Shown: piece by piece, positions 34,277 to 44,300 of the stretch
Numbering within the stretch: position 1 is the first letter of the stretch
How the letters are laid out: the number at the start of each line of letters is the position of its first letter
Assembly (NCBI RefSeq): GCF_025151995.1
Contig: NZ_CP102290.1
Location: 2,480,001 to 2,544,000, forward strand
Reading direction: 5' to 3'
Length of the DNA: 64,000 bases
DNA from: Ruminococcus gauvreauii
GTDB taxonomy: Bacteria > Bacillota > Clostridia > Lachnospirales > Lachnospiraceae
Position numbers and translations under genes: made by a program
The notes under the pieces: generated by a model
What the model was told of the DNA's origin: nothing
Databases searched by the model: none
The model's input: only the letters and a program-made list of their open reading frames with translations

Positions 34277-37200
34277 ATGAAGAAGTTGAAAAGACAGGTC
34301 ATCAGTATGATTTTGGCGGCACTGATGATCCTGACGTCTGTTCCGACTGCGGCATTTGGAGCGGTGGAAGACCTTCCGGTTCCCATAGCCGGAGATTTGG
34401 AAGAGACAGAGAACGGCGATGCCTCCGCGGAGGAACCATCGTCGGAGGACGAGCCCGAACCGGAGGAGAGTCTTCAGGAAGAGGGTGAACAGGAAGATGC
34501 TGTGCAGAAGACGGAGGAAGAGGTTCCGGAGGCTGCCGCAGACGGCCTGGAACATCAGACACCTGCTGCTGCGCAGGAAGTGACGGTGGGGGCAGGCAAG
34601 GCAAATGTGAGGATGTCGATGAAACAGGGGGATACATTCTTCTATCTTCCAAAGACCTCAGAGATCCCCTCCAATCTGGCAAAATCCTATGGATTTACAT
34701 ATGGACCGAATGTCAGCGAGGGAGACATCACACCTCTTGATGCCCTTGTGCAGATGCATATTGATCTGTATGATGTGACAAAAGAAAACATTGGCGATTA
34801 TCTGGAGGTCAATTCTGCCGGGTTTATCACAAAGCTGAACGGCGTTTCAACCAGCAGTATCAGTTTCGCAGTCAACGGCGCCATGCCGCACGACGATGTG
34901 GAGACGGACTACGGCTACACCGGTTATTCTGCAAATGACTGCGTGCTCAGACAGGACGATGAGGTGGAGTTCTTTTTCTATCAGGACGACTACTACCTGG
35001 ACAACTACGGCATGTTTTTTGCGGACGGCGAAAAGGTCAGCAGCATTGAGGCAGAGGCGGGGGAAGATATTTCACTGCAGCTAAAGGGATACTGCTATGC
35101 GTATTTTGGAAATTATGCGCAGAGCATGATCGACCAGCAGACAAAGGCTGTGGAGGATGCCCAGCTGATACTGATCACACCGGATGCGGCAGATCCAAAA
35201 GGGTATCTGGGGACCTCAGAGGCTGTCGAAGGCGCTGTAACGGATGCCGGGGGCAACGTTACCTTTCAGTTTGACACGGCGGGAACGTATTACGTCTCGG
35301 CGAAATGTGACGGAGAATATGATACGCCGCTGGTAGCCCCGTATCTGACGGTCACGGTGAAGGAGGCCGCCGATGTCACACTTCCGGAACTGGATGCAGA
35401 GTGGTACGATTACAGGAGCAGCCCGGATAATATGGCGATCACTCAGGCGCTTACGCCGACAGCCTCAACAGAGACTCATCTGAAATGGGGAAAGAAAATC
35501 GGTGCGGATTTTGGCTGGAAGGCAGTCAGCTCGCCGATTCTTGTCGACGGATACATGTACTGTTATTTTGACGGAAGCCTCCTCAAGATCAACAAAGAGA
35601 CCGGGGATGTCGTCGCCACGGGAACGATGGCGGGAAGCAGCAACTTCTCCATTGTCCCTCCGACATACGGCGGCGGGATGATCTTTGTCGGCCTCTCGAA
35701 TGGACGGATCCAGGCATTCAATGCAAGTACACTGGAGTCTCTCTGGGTGTACAAAGATGAGCTCGGCGGACAGCCGAATTCTCCGATCCGGTATTCCGAT
35801 GGATATATCTATACAGGTTTCTGGAACAGTGAGACGAAGGATGCGAATTTTGTATGTGTCAAGGCGGACGCCAGGAAGACTGAGACCAAGACTGCTAAAT
35901 GGACGCAGACAATTGCAGGAGGCGTATACTGGGCGGGAGCTTATGCAACTGACCAGTATGTACTTGTGGGCACGGATGACGGACAGAATAATTACACCAG
36001 CGATACGGCATCCCTGTATTCCTTTGACAAAGAGACAGGTGAGGTTATCAGCAGAGTCAGCGGATTCGTAGGTGATATCCGGACCGATATTGCTTACGAT
36101 GCGGCGACAGACCGCGTATATTTTGCATCCAAAGGCGGGTATCTGTATTCGGCAAAAGTGTCGGAATCCGGTACGATTGATGAAAGTTCAGTGACTTCTT
36201 TTGCACTGGGAGGCATGAGTACCAGTACACCGCTGATCTATAACGGAAGGGTCTATATTGGTGTCAGTGGAGCGAGCAACTTCAGCCCTGACGGACATAG
36301 TATCAAAGTACTGGACCTCGCGGCCGACGGTACAGCAGCGGAAGCGTATACCATACCGCTGACTGCTTATCCGCAGAGTTCTGCACTGCTGACAACAGCG
36401 TACGAGAGTGACGGCTATGTGTATGCATATTTTACCGTCAATTCCAAAAACGGTGAGATCTATGTCGTAAAGGACAAACCAGGACTTACGGAAGCAGATC
36501 CGGGAAGCGGTGTCCTGTATACGCCTGAAGATGGCATGAAAAACTATTGCATCACCAGTGCGATCTGCGACAGCGAGGGAACAATCTACTATAAAAATGA
36601 TTCCGGCTACATGATGGCACTGGAAAAAGCCGTCATGCCTACCATTGAGACGACGCTTGAGGACGGTATGGTTCAGCGCGGCAGCAAAAAGACGTTTGAT
36701 GTCATTGCCCGGGATGGTGACGGAAATAAGATCGATGCTACGGTTAAATTTGACGGCAAGAACGTTGATTTTAACTGGAATGACGATGTAAAGACGAGTT
36801 ATACGCTGAATTTTTCGGGGAAAGAAAACGGTGACCACACGGTAGAGATCACAGTGGCGGACGGCGCCGGAAGGACAGCGAAAAAGACATACACCATCAA
36901 TTACCAGAAGGCTGAAAAGGGTGAGCTGATCGGCTATGCGACGATGGGAATCGAAGCCACGACGATCAACAGCGGATATATCATCGAGCCGGTAAAGATA
37001 CCGGTGTATGAAGGCGACAATGCAGCACAGGCTCTGACCCGCCTGATCCTGGCAAATGGTTACGATTACAGCAATACAGGGACGGTGGACAGCGGTTTTT
37101 ACCTGTCCTCAATTATCGGGGCAAATGCCAGAAATCCGAAATCAGCCACAAAAGATCTGATTTTAGATGCGTCTTTGAATGAGGACCTGAAAGACCTGGG

Positions 37201-40200
37201 TATTTCCTGGACAGAAGGGACAGAAGGCCAGCTGGGCGAGTTTGACTATGCACAGGGATCAGGCTGGATGTATTGTCTGAACAATGTGTTCCCAAATGTC
37301 GGATTTGCTGACAGCTATTTGTCGGACGGGGATGTGGTGCGCGTGCAGTTTACGGTTGCATATGGCTCTGATATCGGCGGCGGATACTCAACCGGCGGCG
37401 GGGACAGTGGAAAAGCGCGTGCCAATAAAGATGACCTGGCGGAACAGATTGCGGCTGTCAACAGCGCGCAGAACAGGGAGACTCTGCTTGGCGACGGTGC
37501 GATTAAGAGTGCGTATGATGACGCAAACGCGGTAATGCTGAATCTTCCGGCATCTCAGGAAGAGGTGAATGCGGCGTATGAGGCGCTTAAAAATGCAGTG
37601 TCAGGGGAAGCGCCGACCTCCATGGAAATGGATGAAAAGGAAATCACACTGGCTAATATGAGCAGTAAAAAATTGAACGTGACATATACGCCGGAGGATA
37701 TAAAAGTACCGATCATGCTTACCTGGACGTCTTCAGACAGCAGTGTGGCAAAAGTAGCAGCGGATGGAACGGTAACTGCCGCGGGCGTTGGAAAAGCGAC
37801 CATCACGGCAGAAGGCGCCGGCATGAAGGCGATCTGTGAGGTGACGGTCCCGGAAGTGACAATGACGGGGATTGCCTTCAGTGAAAGTAATGTTACCATC
37901 GCCAGAGCAGAGGAGAGAACACTTTCCGTATTGTATACTCCTGAGAATACAACGGATCCGCGCGATGAGAACTGGAGTTCTTCAGATCCGGCGATTGTTG
38001 CAGTACAGAGTGACGGAAGCATACTCGGTATCAGCGCGGGGACAGCGACAATTACCGTTACTGTTGGAGAATTTACAGCGAGCTGTGAAGTGACAGTTGC
38101 AGAAGTTCCGATTACTGGCATTGACCCTGGACAGAGCACAGACCTGAAGGTTCAGGTTGGAAAGACACTGGGATTGTCATATTCAGTTCTTCCTGAGAAT
38201 ACAACAGAGGATAAGACGGCAACGGCAATTTCTACCAATCCGAACATTGTACAGGTTACAAATAATAAGACCATCAAAGGCGTTTCAGAAGGTGAAGCCG
38301 ATGTGATCGTGCGGATTGGAAAGGAGAGTATCTCCTATCATGTTTCGGTGGAAAAGATTAATGCTACGGATTTCAGTTTCAGCAATCCGCCGAAGACATT
38401 AAACATCAACAAAAGTGTAACTGCTTCTCTCAGTTTCCAGCCTGTAAATGCGCCGGATAACCGGGATGAGGTGCAGTGGAGCACCAGTGACCCGGCAGTG
38501 GTCAGCCTGGAAGGAACACAGGGATACCGGATGAAGATCACAGGAAATAGCGCCGGAACAGCGACGATAACAGCAGCGCTTGGCGATATCAGCCGTTCCT
38601 TTGATGTGACGGTCCTGGATATTCCGATTACCGGTATCACGCTGACAGAAGAAACCGTGGATGCTTATGTAGGAAAGTATAATTCCTCAGTGAGAGTGAT
38701 CGTGTCTCCGTCCAATACTACGGCATCAACCTCTGTGAAATGGACAAGCAGTGATACCGGGATCCTGGAAGTGACGGGCTCTTCAATGTATGGGAGCTTT
38801 ACTGCAAAGAAGGCGGGCACGGTAAATCTGACAGCAGAAGTGGGTGAATTCTCAGCTACCTGCGTTGTCAATGTCCACGAGGTGCCTGCTGTAGAGAGTA
38901 TTGCACTTAATAAGGACAAACTGCAGCTGGGAATTGGAAAATCATCATCGCTGTCGGTGCAGGCAGCTCCGTCCACGTCGGATTATGACTCAAAACGACT
39001 GAAATGGAGCTCATCGGATGAAACGGTTGCAACCGTCAGCAGCTATGGCAGTGTAAAAGCAGTCGGCGAAGGGACGGCAACAATCACAGCAACGTATGAC
39101 GAGCGTCTGACGGCGGTGTGTGAAGTGACGGCGGCAGTGATTCCGGTGGAGAGTGTATACTTCAAGGAGGAGAGCACAACAATACAGGGACTTGAAAAAT
39201 CAGGCTGGCTGAGCTTCAGTACTTCTCCGGCTGATCATACGGATGTGCTGACGGTGAGCGCCGAGTCAAGTGACAGCAGCATCGTGACCGTAGAGTCGGC
39301 AAGCACATCAAGCGTAACCGTTAAGTCCAGGGGGGCAGGGTCAGCAGTCATCACGCTGACTGTCAAAACGAAGGACGGAAGCAGCCATACGGCTTCCACA
39401 GAAGTAATCGTAGATGAGAACTTTATCGAAGCAGTGGCGTTCCCGCAGGCGGTCTATGAGATTGCAAAAGGGGCGAACAAAAACTTTTTGTATGAGATTA
39501 TAAAATGGCCGGCATCAGGAGATACGGGATCGATTACCTGGAACTCGAGCAATCAGGATGTGGCGACCGTCTCGAGCAGCGGAAGTGTAAAAGCTGTAGG
39601 CTTTGGTGAAACAACAATTACAGCAGAGCTGAAGAACAAAAACGTGTATTCCTGTAAAGTTGAGGTGCCAAACCCGGTTACGGACGTGACCATCAGTGCA
39701 TCGAGAATCGGTATGCTGAAAGGAAGCAGCATCTCTCTGGATACTATTGATTTTACGCCTGCGGACGGCAATATGAGCAAGTTCAGCTGGGCGTCAAGCA
39801 ATACGGACGTGCTGACAGTCAAAAATGGTATCGTAAAGGCAGTTGGAGTTGGAAGCGCAAGCATCTATGGAACAGCAGGAAACGCCTTTGCGACCTGTGA
39901 AATTACTGTGACGCTCTCCGGGGATGAGGTGGCAGGAATTGAGGTCATAGGACTGATCGATCAGATCGGAGAGGTGACGCTTGACAGTGAGGATGTAATT
40001 AAAACAGCCCGTACAGCCTACAACAAACTGACCAGAATGCAGAAAGCATATGTAGAGAATGATCAGAAGCTGTTTGATGCAGAGGATAAGTTGTATGAAC
40101 TGCAGGAAGTGATGAGAAGTCCGGTAACATTAAGTTCTGTAAAGTCAGTAAATTATAATACGGTGAATGTTACCTGGAAATCCGTAAACGGTGCAGAAGG

Positions 40201-40972
40201 GTATCAGGTATACCGAAAGACAGCAGGAGGAAGTTACAAAGAGATCGCAGCTGTGAGCGGACGCGAAACAACGGCATACAGAGACACCGGACTGACTACG
40301 GGAACGGTTTATACTTACACTGTGCGTGCCGTGTATACGCTTGGAGGTGAGAAACAGCTTGGAGATTATGTGAAATCAGGAATCACAGGCAAAGCGATGC
40401 CGGAGAAAACAGTGATTTCCAAAGTTCAGTCCTGGGGGTCTCAGACATTGAAACTTACCTGGGAAAAGGTGAGCGGAGCCAGCGGATATCAGATCTATCA
40501 CAGGACCTCCAAAAGCGGCCCGTGGAAATACGTCACACAGATTGCAAATGGAAATACAACGTCCTATATGCATTACAATCTGATATGCGGAAATACGTAT
40601 GACTATGTGGTACGTGCATATCGTACGGTGAAAAACACGAAATACATTGGTGCGAACAGCGATATACTGAGCGGAAAACCAGTACCGGCACAGGTGAAAA
40701 ATGTAACGGTCAGAAAAGCTTCCTCTACCAGCCTGAAGATCAGCTGGAGCAAGGTGAACGGAGCCAGCGGATATCAGATCTACCGCAGGAATCCGGAAAC
40801 AGGGAAATATCAGTTCGTCACACAACTCGGCAATGGAAATACAGCAGCTTATACGGAAAAAGGCCTGAAGAAGGGGATTACCTATACGTATGTGGTGCGC
40901 GCATACCGTACCGTGAACGGCAATAAGATTTTGGGCGCTAACTCAACTGAAACAAAAGGAAGTATCAACTAA
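34277..40972 (+). CDS. 2231-aa secreted protein: two DUF4430 domains, PQQ-like propeller, nine Big_2, three Fn3
   Basis: Signal peptide ends near AAFGA, followed by an acidic linker (~30-90). A first DUF4430-like domain (~109-250) has SFAVNGAMPHD. A PQQ-type beta-propeller lies at ~388-785 (KINKETGDVVATG, FDKETGEVISRVS). A beta-sandwich follows, then a clear DUF4430 domain (~883-1036; NAAQALTRLIL, GSGWMYCLNNVFPNVG, LSDGDVVRVQF). A helical module precedes nine Big_2 Ig-like repeats (~1115-1885), one further helical repeat and three Fn3 modules. ATG 34277 has AAAAGGAG upstream. Riboswitch 2 and the DUF4430 domains point to surface corrinoid binding (inference). No LPxTG or TM anchor was seen. 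It is transcribed alone. Confidence 0.82.
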   Translation: MKKLKRQVISMILAALMILTSVPTAAFGAVEDLPVPIAGDLEETENGDASAEEPSSEDEPEPEESLQEEGEQEDAVQKTEEEVPEAAADGLEHQTPAAAQEVTVGAGKANVRMSMKQGDTFFYLPKTSEIPSNLAKSYGFTYGPNVSEGDITPLDALVQMHIDLYDVTKENIGDYLEVNSAGFITKLNGVSTSSISFAVNGAMPHDDVETDYGYTGYSANDCVLRQDDEVEFFFYQDDYYLDNYGMFFADGEKVSSIEAEAGEDISLQLKGYCYAYFGNYAQSMIDQQTKAVEDAQLILITPDAADPKGYLGTSEAVEGAVTDAGGNVTFQFDTAGTYYVSAKCDGEYDTPLVAPYLTVTVKEAADVTLPELDAEWYDYRSSPDNMAITQALTPTASTETHLKWGKKIGADFGWKAVSSPILVDGYMYCYFDGSLLKINKETGDVVATGTMAGSSNFSIVPPTYGGGMIFVGLSNGRIQAFNASTLESLWVYKDELGGQPNSPIRYSDGYIYTGFWNSETKDANFVCVKADARKTETKTAKWTQTIAGGVYWAGAYATDQYVLVGTDDGQNNYTSDTASLYSFDKETGEVISRVSGFVGDIRTDIAYDAATDRVYFASKGGYLYSAKVSESGTIDESSVTSFALGGMSTSTPLIYNGRVYIGVSGASNFSPDGHSIKVLDLAADGTAAEAYTIPLTAYPQSSALLTTAYESDGYVYAYFTVNSKNGEIYVVKDKPGLTEADPGSGVLYTPEDGMKNYCITSAICDSEGTIYYKNDSGYMMALEKAVMPTIETTLEDGMVQRGSKKTFDVIARDGDGNKIDATVKFDGKNVDFNWNDDVKTSYTLNFSGKENGDHTVEITVADGAGRTAKKTYTINYQKAEKGELIGYATMGIEATTINSGYIIEPVKIPVYEGDNAAQALTRLILANGYDYSNTGTVDSGFYLSSIIGANARNPKSATKDLILDASLNEDLKDLGISWTEGTEGQLGEFDYAQGSGWMYCLNNVFPNVGFADSYLSDGDVVRVQFTVAYGSDIGGGYSTGGGDSGKARANKDDLAEQIAAVNSAQNRETLLGDGAIKSAYDDANAVMLNLPASQEEVNAAYEALKNAVSGEAPTSMEMDEKEITLANMSSKKLNVTYTPEDIKVPIMLTWTSSDSSVAKVAADGTVTAAGVGKATITAEGAGMKAICEVTVPEVTMTGIAFSESNVTIARAEERTLSVLYTPENTTDPRDENWSSSDPAIVAVQSDGSILGISAGTATITVTVGEFTASCEVTVAEVPITGIDPGQSTDLKVQVGKTLGLSYSVLPENTTEDKTATAISTNPNIVQVTNNKTIKGVSEGEADVIVRIGKESISYHVSVEKINATDFSFSNPPKTLNINKSVTASLSFQPVNAPDNRDEVQWSTSDPAVVSLEGTQGYRMKITGNSAGTATITAALGDISRSFDVTVLDIPITGITLTEETVDAYVGKYNSSVRVIVSPSNTTASTSVKWTSSDTGILEVTGSSMYGSFTAKKAGTVNLTAEVGEFSATCVVNVHEVPAVESIALNKDKLQLGIGKSSSLSVQAAPSTSDYDSKRLKWSSSDETVATVSSYGSVKAVGEGTATITATYDERLTAVCEVTAAVIPVESVYFKEESTTIQGLEKSGWLSFSTSPADHTDVLTVSAESSDSSIVTVESASTSSVTVKSRGAGSAVITLTVKTKDGSSHTASTEVIVDENFIEAVAFPQAVYEIAKGANKNFLYEIIKWPASGDTGSITWNSSNQDVATVSSSGSVKAVGFGETTITAELKNKNVYSCKVEVPNPVTDVTISASRIGMLKGSSISLDTIDFTPADGNMSKFSWASSNTDVLTVKNGIVKAVGVGSASIYGTAGNAFATCEITVTLSGDEVAGIEVIGLIDQIGEVTLDSEDVIKTARTAYNKLTRMQKAYVENDQKLFDAEDKLYELQEVMRSPVTLSSVKSVNYNTVNVTWKSVNGAEGYQVYRKTAGGSYKEIAAVSGRETTAYRDTGLTTGTVYTYTVRAVYTLGGEKQLGDYVKSGITGKAMPEKTVISKVQSWGSQTLKLTWEKVSGASGYQIYHRTSKSGPWKYVTQIANGNTTSYMHYNLICGNTYDYVVRAYRTVKNTKYIGANSDILSGKPVPAQVKNVTVRKASSTSLKISWSKVNGASGYQIYRRNPETGKYQFVTQLGNGNTAAYTEKGLKKGITYTYVVRAYRTVNGNKILGANSTETKGSIN

Positions 40973-40979
40973 TGAATGC

Positions 40980-41015
40980 GGCGGGGGATTCCAATTTGGA
41001 ATACCCCGCCGTTTT
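40980..41015 (+). terminator. Terminator after the 2231-aa protein gene
   Basis: GGCGGGG (40980-40986) pairs with CCCCGCC (41004-41010) and the stem continues with ATTCCAA/TTGGAAT, then GTTTT. Confidence 0.85.
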
Positions 41016-41039
41016 GGGAAAATAGTGCAGGTTTTGCAG

Positions 41040-41068
41040 TTTACTTGAAAAAAAGGATGTGCTATACT
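41040..41068 (+). promoter_or_regulatory. Promoter for cobalamin riboswitch 3 transcript
   Basis: TTTACT (41040-41045), 17-base spacer, TATACT (41063-41068) with an extended -10 TGC (41060-41062). Confidence 0.55.
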
Positions 41069-41093
41069 GTAAGCAATTTCATAAGATCAGTAT

Positions 41094-41262
41094 TTATGGT
41101 CGGATTTCGGCAGGGAGGAAAGCAGAAATCCGTTAAAAGAGAATCCGGTGTGAATCCGGAACAGTCACCACTACTGTAACGCGGACGAAGGAGTGATATA
41201 CCACTGGGCCAGGAGCCTGGGAAGGCATTCCCAAGGATGAAGCGAAGTCAGGAGAACTGCCA
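41094..41262 (+). promoter_or_regulatory. Cobalamin riboswitch 3
   Basis: Core segments are GAATCCGGTGTGAATCCGG, AACAGTCACCACTACTGT, CCACTGGG, GGGAAGGC and GAAGTCAGGAGAACTGCC. GGCAG/CTGCC (41109-41113 / 41258-41262) can close the outer stem. It differs in sequence from riboswitches 1 and 2. One terminator follows. It heads the ECF transporter operon. Confidence 0.93.
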
Positions 41263-41278
41263 TAGATCGAATCAAGTA

Positions 41279-41310
41279 ATATTTTCGGGTGAAGAAAATA
41301 TGCTTTTTTT
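41279..41310 (+). terminator. Riboswitch 3 expression-platform terminator
   Basis: ATATTTTC (41279-41286) pairs with GAAAATAT (41294-41301), then GC and seven T. Confidence 0.78.
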
Positions 41311-41372
41311 GTTGCCAAAAATCAGTAAAACATGTATATGGACAGTGACTTACGGCAGGGAGGAGACGAATT

Positions 41373-44300
41373 ATGGATAGGAAAAAACAAAATAATCTGA
41401 GAAGAAGGGGAAGCGTGCGGCATTGTATACACAGGCTGACTGCGGTCATGCTGGTCCTGATCTTGTCGATGTCAGCATGCCTGATGGAAGCAGGTGCGGT
41501 TTCATGGAATGCAAGTGCAGATGCGGATGACAATTTCCAGCAGCTGAGATTCTGGGAAGATGAAAAGCCCGGTCTGCGCTTTTATATCAATGCTGCCGCG
41601 CGATATGAACTTGAGACAGTGGAAAAGCCGGCCTATGGCACAAATGCCGGCGAATGGACAGTGATGAGTCTGCTGCGCGGGATGTATACGGGAATGGATT
41701 ATCTGAACTTTATACCGGATGATTATTTCCAAAACTATTATCAGCGTATGACTGAAACAGTACAGAGTAAGAACGGCGAACTTCATGCATATAAGATTAC
41801 AGAGTGGTGCAGGGTGATACTTGCACTGAGCGCACTCGGCAAGTCACCGGCAGATGTGGGAGGCTATGACTTCCTGGATAAGCTGTCAAAATCATATAAT
41901 GACACGTACTGGCAGGGGCTCAACGGTCCGATATTCAGCCTGATCGCCCTGAATACCGGCGGGTATCAGCTGTACGAGACACCTTCTGATTATCAGGAAG
42001 GCGATATCAACACCGAAGGCCGTATGCTGGATTATATCGTGCGCCATGAGATCCTGAATTCGGACAAGACGATCGGAGGCTGGGCACTGAATGACGCCAA
42101 TGCGGCTGAGAACGGCGCTGATGCCGACATCACAGGAATGGCGCTGCAGGCAATGGCACCCTATTATCTGGATGAACTGAAATACAAAGAGTCCGGCGCA
42201 GCGACACCGTATTCGGAGTTTATCAAAGCGGTGGAACGCGGTATCTATACGCTGCACCAGATGCAGCTGGCTAATGGGGGCTTTAAGGGCTGGGGAAGCG
42301 ACATCAATACCGAGTCGACGACTCAGGTGATCGTAGCCCTGACGGAGCTTGGCATCGATCCGCTATCTGAAAGCGTTGTGCTCTCCAATATAGGAAAAGA
42401 ATGTGGGTTTGTCACAAAAGGCGCCGTATGGGACGGCACACGCTGCAATAATATGATCGACGCAATTCTGATGCACTGGGAGAAAAACAGCGGTTCCAGC
42501 GAAGCGGTGGGAGGATTCAAACACGTCACGGCGGGAGATGACGGAGGAGGCGGAAGCGGTGATCTGGTCAATCCAATGGCGACGGATCAGGCGCTTTACG
42601 CCCTGATTTCCTACGACCGTTTTCTGAACGGAGAGAATAAACTGTATGATATGACCGATATGACGGACGGCAGTTATACGCAGATGACAGCGAAAACATA
42701 CAATATCACTTACGATGGCAATGGCTCTGCAGCGACAGGTACGGAACCTTACGCTCCGTATGAGGAAGTCCTGCTGCCGGTTGTGCAGTCCACGGGGGAT
42801 GAGGCGTTTGTGGCATGGAACACGAAGGCGGACGGAACGGGAACGACGTACCGGCCGGGGGAAACGCTTTCCATGCCGGAACAGGATGTGACCCTGTATG
42901 CCATGTTCGGTCAGATTGATTTTTCACTGGAACTGGAATTAAACGGCGGAGTATTGTCGGAAGGTGTAACGGTGCCGGACATGTTCACACCGATGGATGC
43001 CGAGATCGTTCTGCCGACAGCAGATGAGATCACGAAAGAGGGCTGCATTTTCAACGGCTGGTATCTGAGTGCTTCCGCCGCTGATAAATTGTCCGGGACA
43101 ACCGTGACATCGGTTCCGAAAGGGACGTATGGAGATCAGAAATATTACGCGGGCTGGAGGGTGTCATTTGACAAAATCAATCCGTTTGGAGTACTGATCT
43201 CAAGTCTGGGAAAGGAAATCAGAATTTCTGACCGCTCTGTCATCCGCCAGGCGCGTGCGATCTATGACAGTATGAGTGTGACGGAACAAAAGAATCTTAC
43301 CTGCCGCGCGTATTATGAGAAGCTGGTATCTGCTGAAGAGGCGCTGAAACAATTAGAAGCAAGTATGGACCAGGCGGAAGTGGTGATCAGTCTGATCACG
43401 GACATCGGCATGCCGGTGACTTTAGACCGTGAACCTTATATAAGGGAGGCGCGTGAATCGTATGATGCCCTGCAGGAGGAAGATAAGGCTTATGTGACGA
43501 ACTATGCCGACCTGATCGCAGCGGAAGAGAGCCTGGTTATCTTACAGGAAAACCAGGAAGCGGCCGATGCGGCAGCGGCTCTGATCCGGGGAATCGGCGA
43601 GGTGACGCTGGAATCAGAAACGGTAATCGCTGAAGCTCGTGCAGCCTTTGAACTGCTGACCGGGGAACAGCAGCAGCTGATAAAAGAAAGTACTATTGCG
43701 CTGCTTGAATCGGCGGAGCTGACGCTGGAACAGCTGAGAGAACAGGCGGAAAGAATACAGAATGTACGTGATCTGATTGCGTTAATACCGGAGACACTCA
43801 GTATAGAGGATGACAGTTTCCAGATCGTATCGGATGCTCAGGCTGCGTATATTGCATTGTCCGGGGAGGAACGTCAGGAGATCACAGCAGAAGAAGCAGA
43901 CGTGATAAGACACGCACAGGAAGTGCTGAATGAGTTGGCACAGCAGAATGCACAGTGGGAAGATATCGAGGTCAGCAAGGAGCTGGTTACGAAGATCTCG
44001 AATTATGGAGGAACGGCGGAACTTGAGGACGAGGAAGACATTCAGGCGATAAGGGCGGAGTATGACGGTTTTACTAATGTTCAGAAAGCTCTGGTAGAGA
44101 ATTATTATTCACTGGTGGCACTGGAGGAGATACTGGCATCACTGCACCTGGATGTGGAGGTCGCGGCTGAAATCGAGGCAATGATTGCGGCAATCGGCGA
44201 GGTAACACTCGAAAAAGAGGAAGAGATCGTCGCAGTCGGTGCGGCATACCGCTCTCTGACGGCAAATCAGAAGCAGCTTGTGGGAAATTTCAGCGATCTG

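Noticed and set aside
37555..38139. Antisense frames within the Big_2 region of the 34277 gene
   Set aside because: Low-complexity Ser/Val/Thr-rich shadows of the Ig-like repeats.
41373..41500. Lipoprotein call for the 1578-aa protein from MSAC
   Set aside because: The lipobox is imperfect (Met at -3) and a signal peptidase I site lies just downstream, so it is left as a possibility only.
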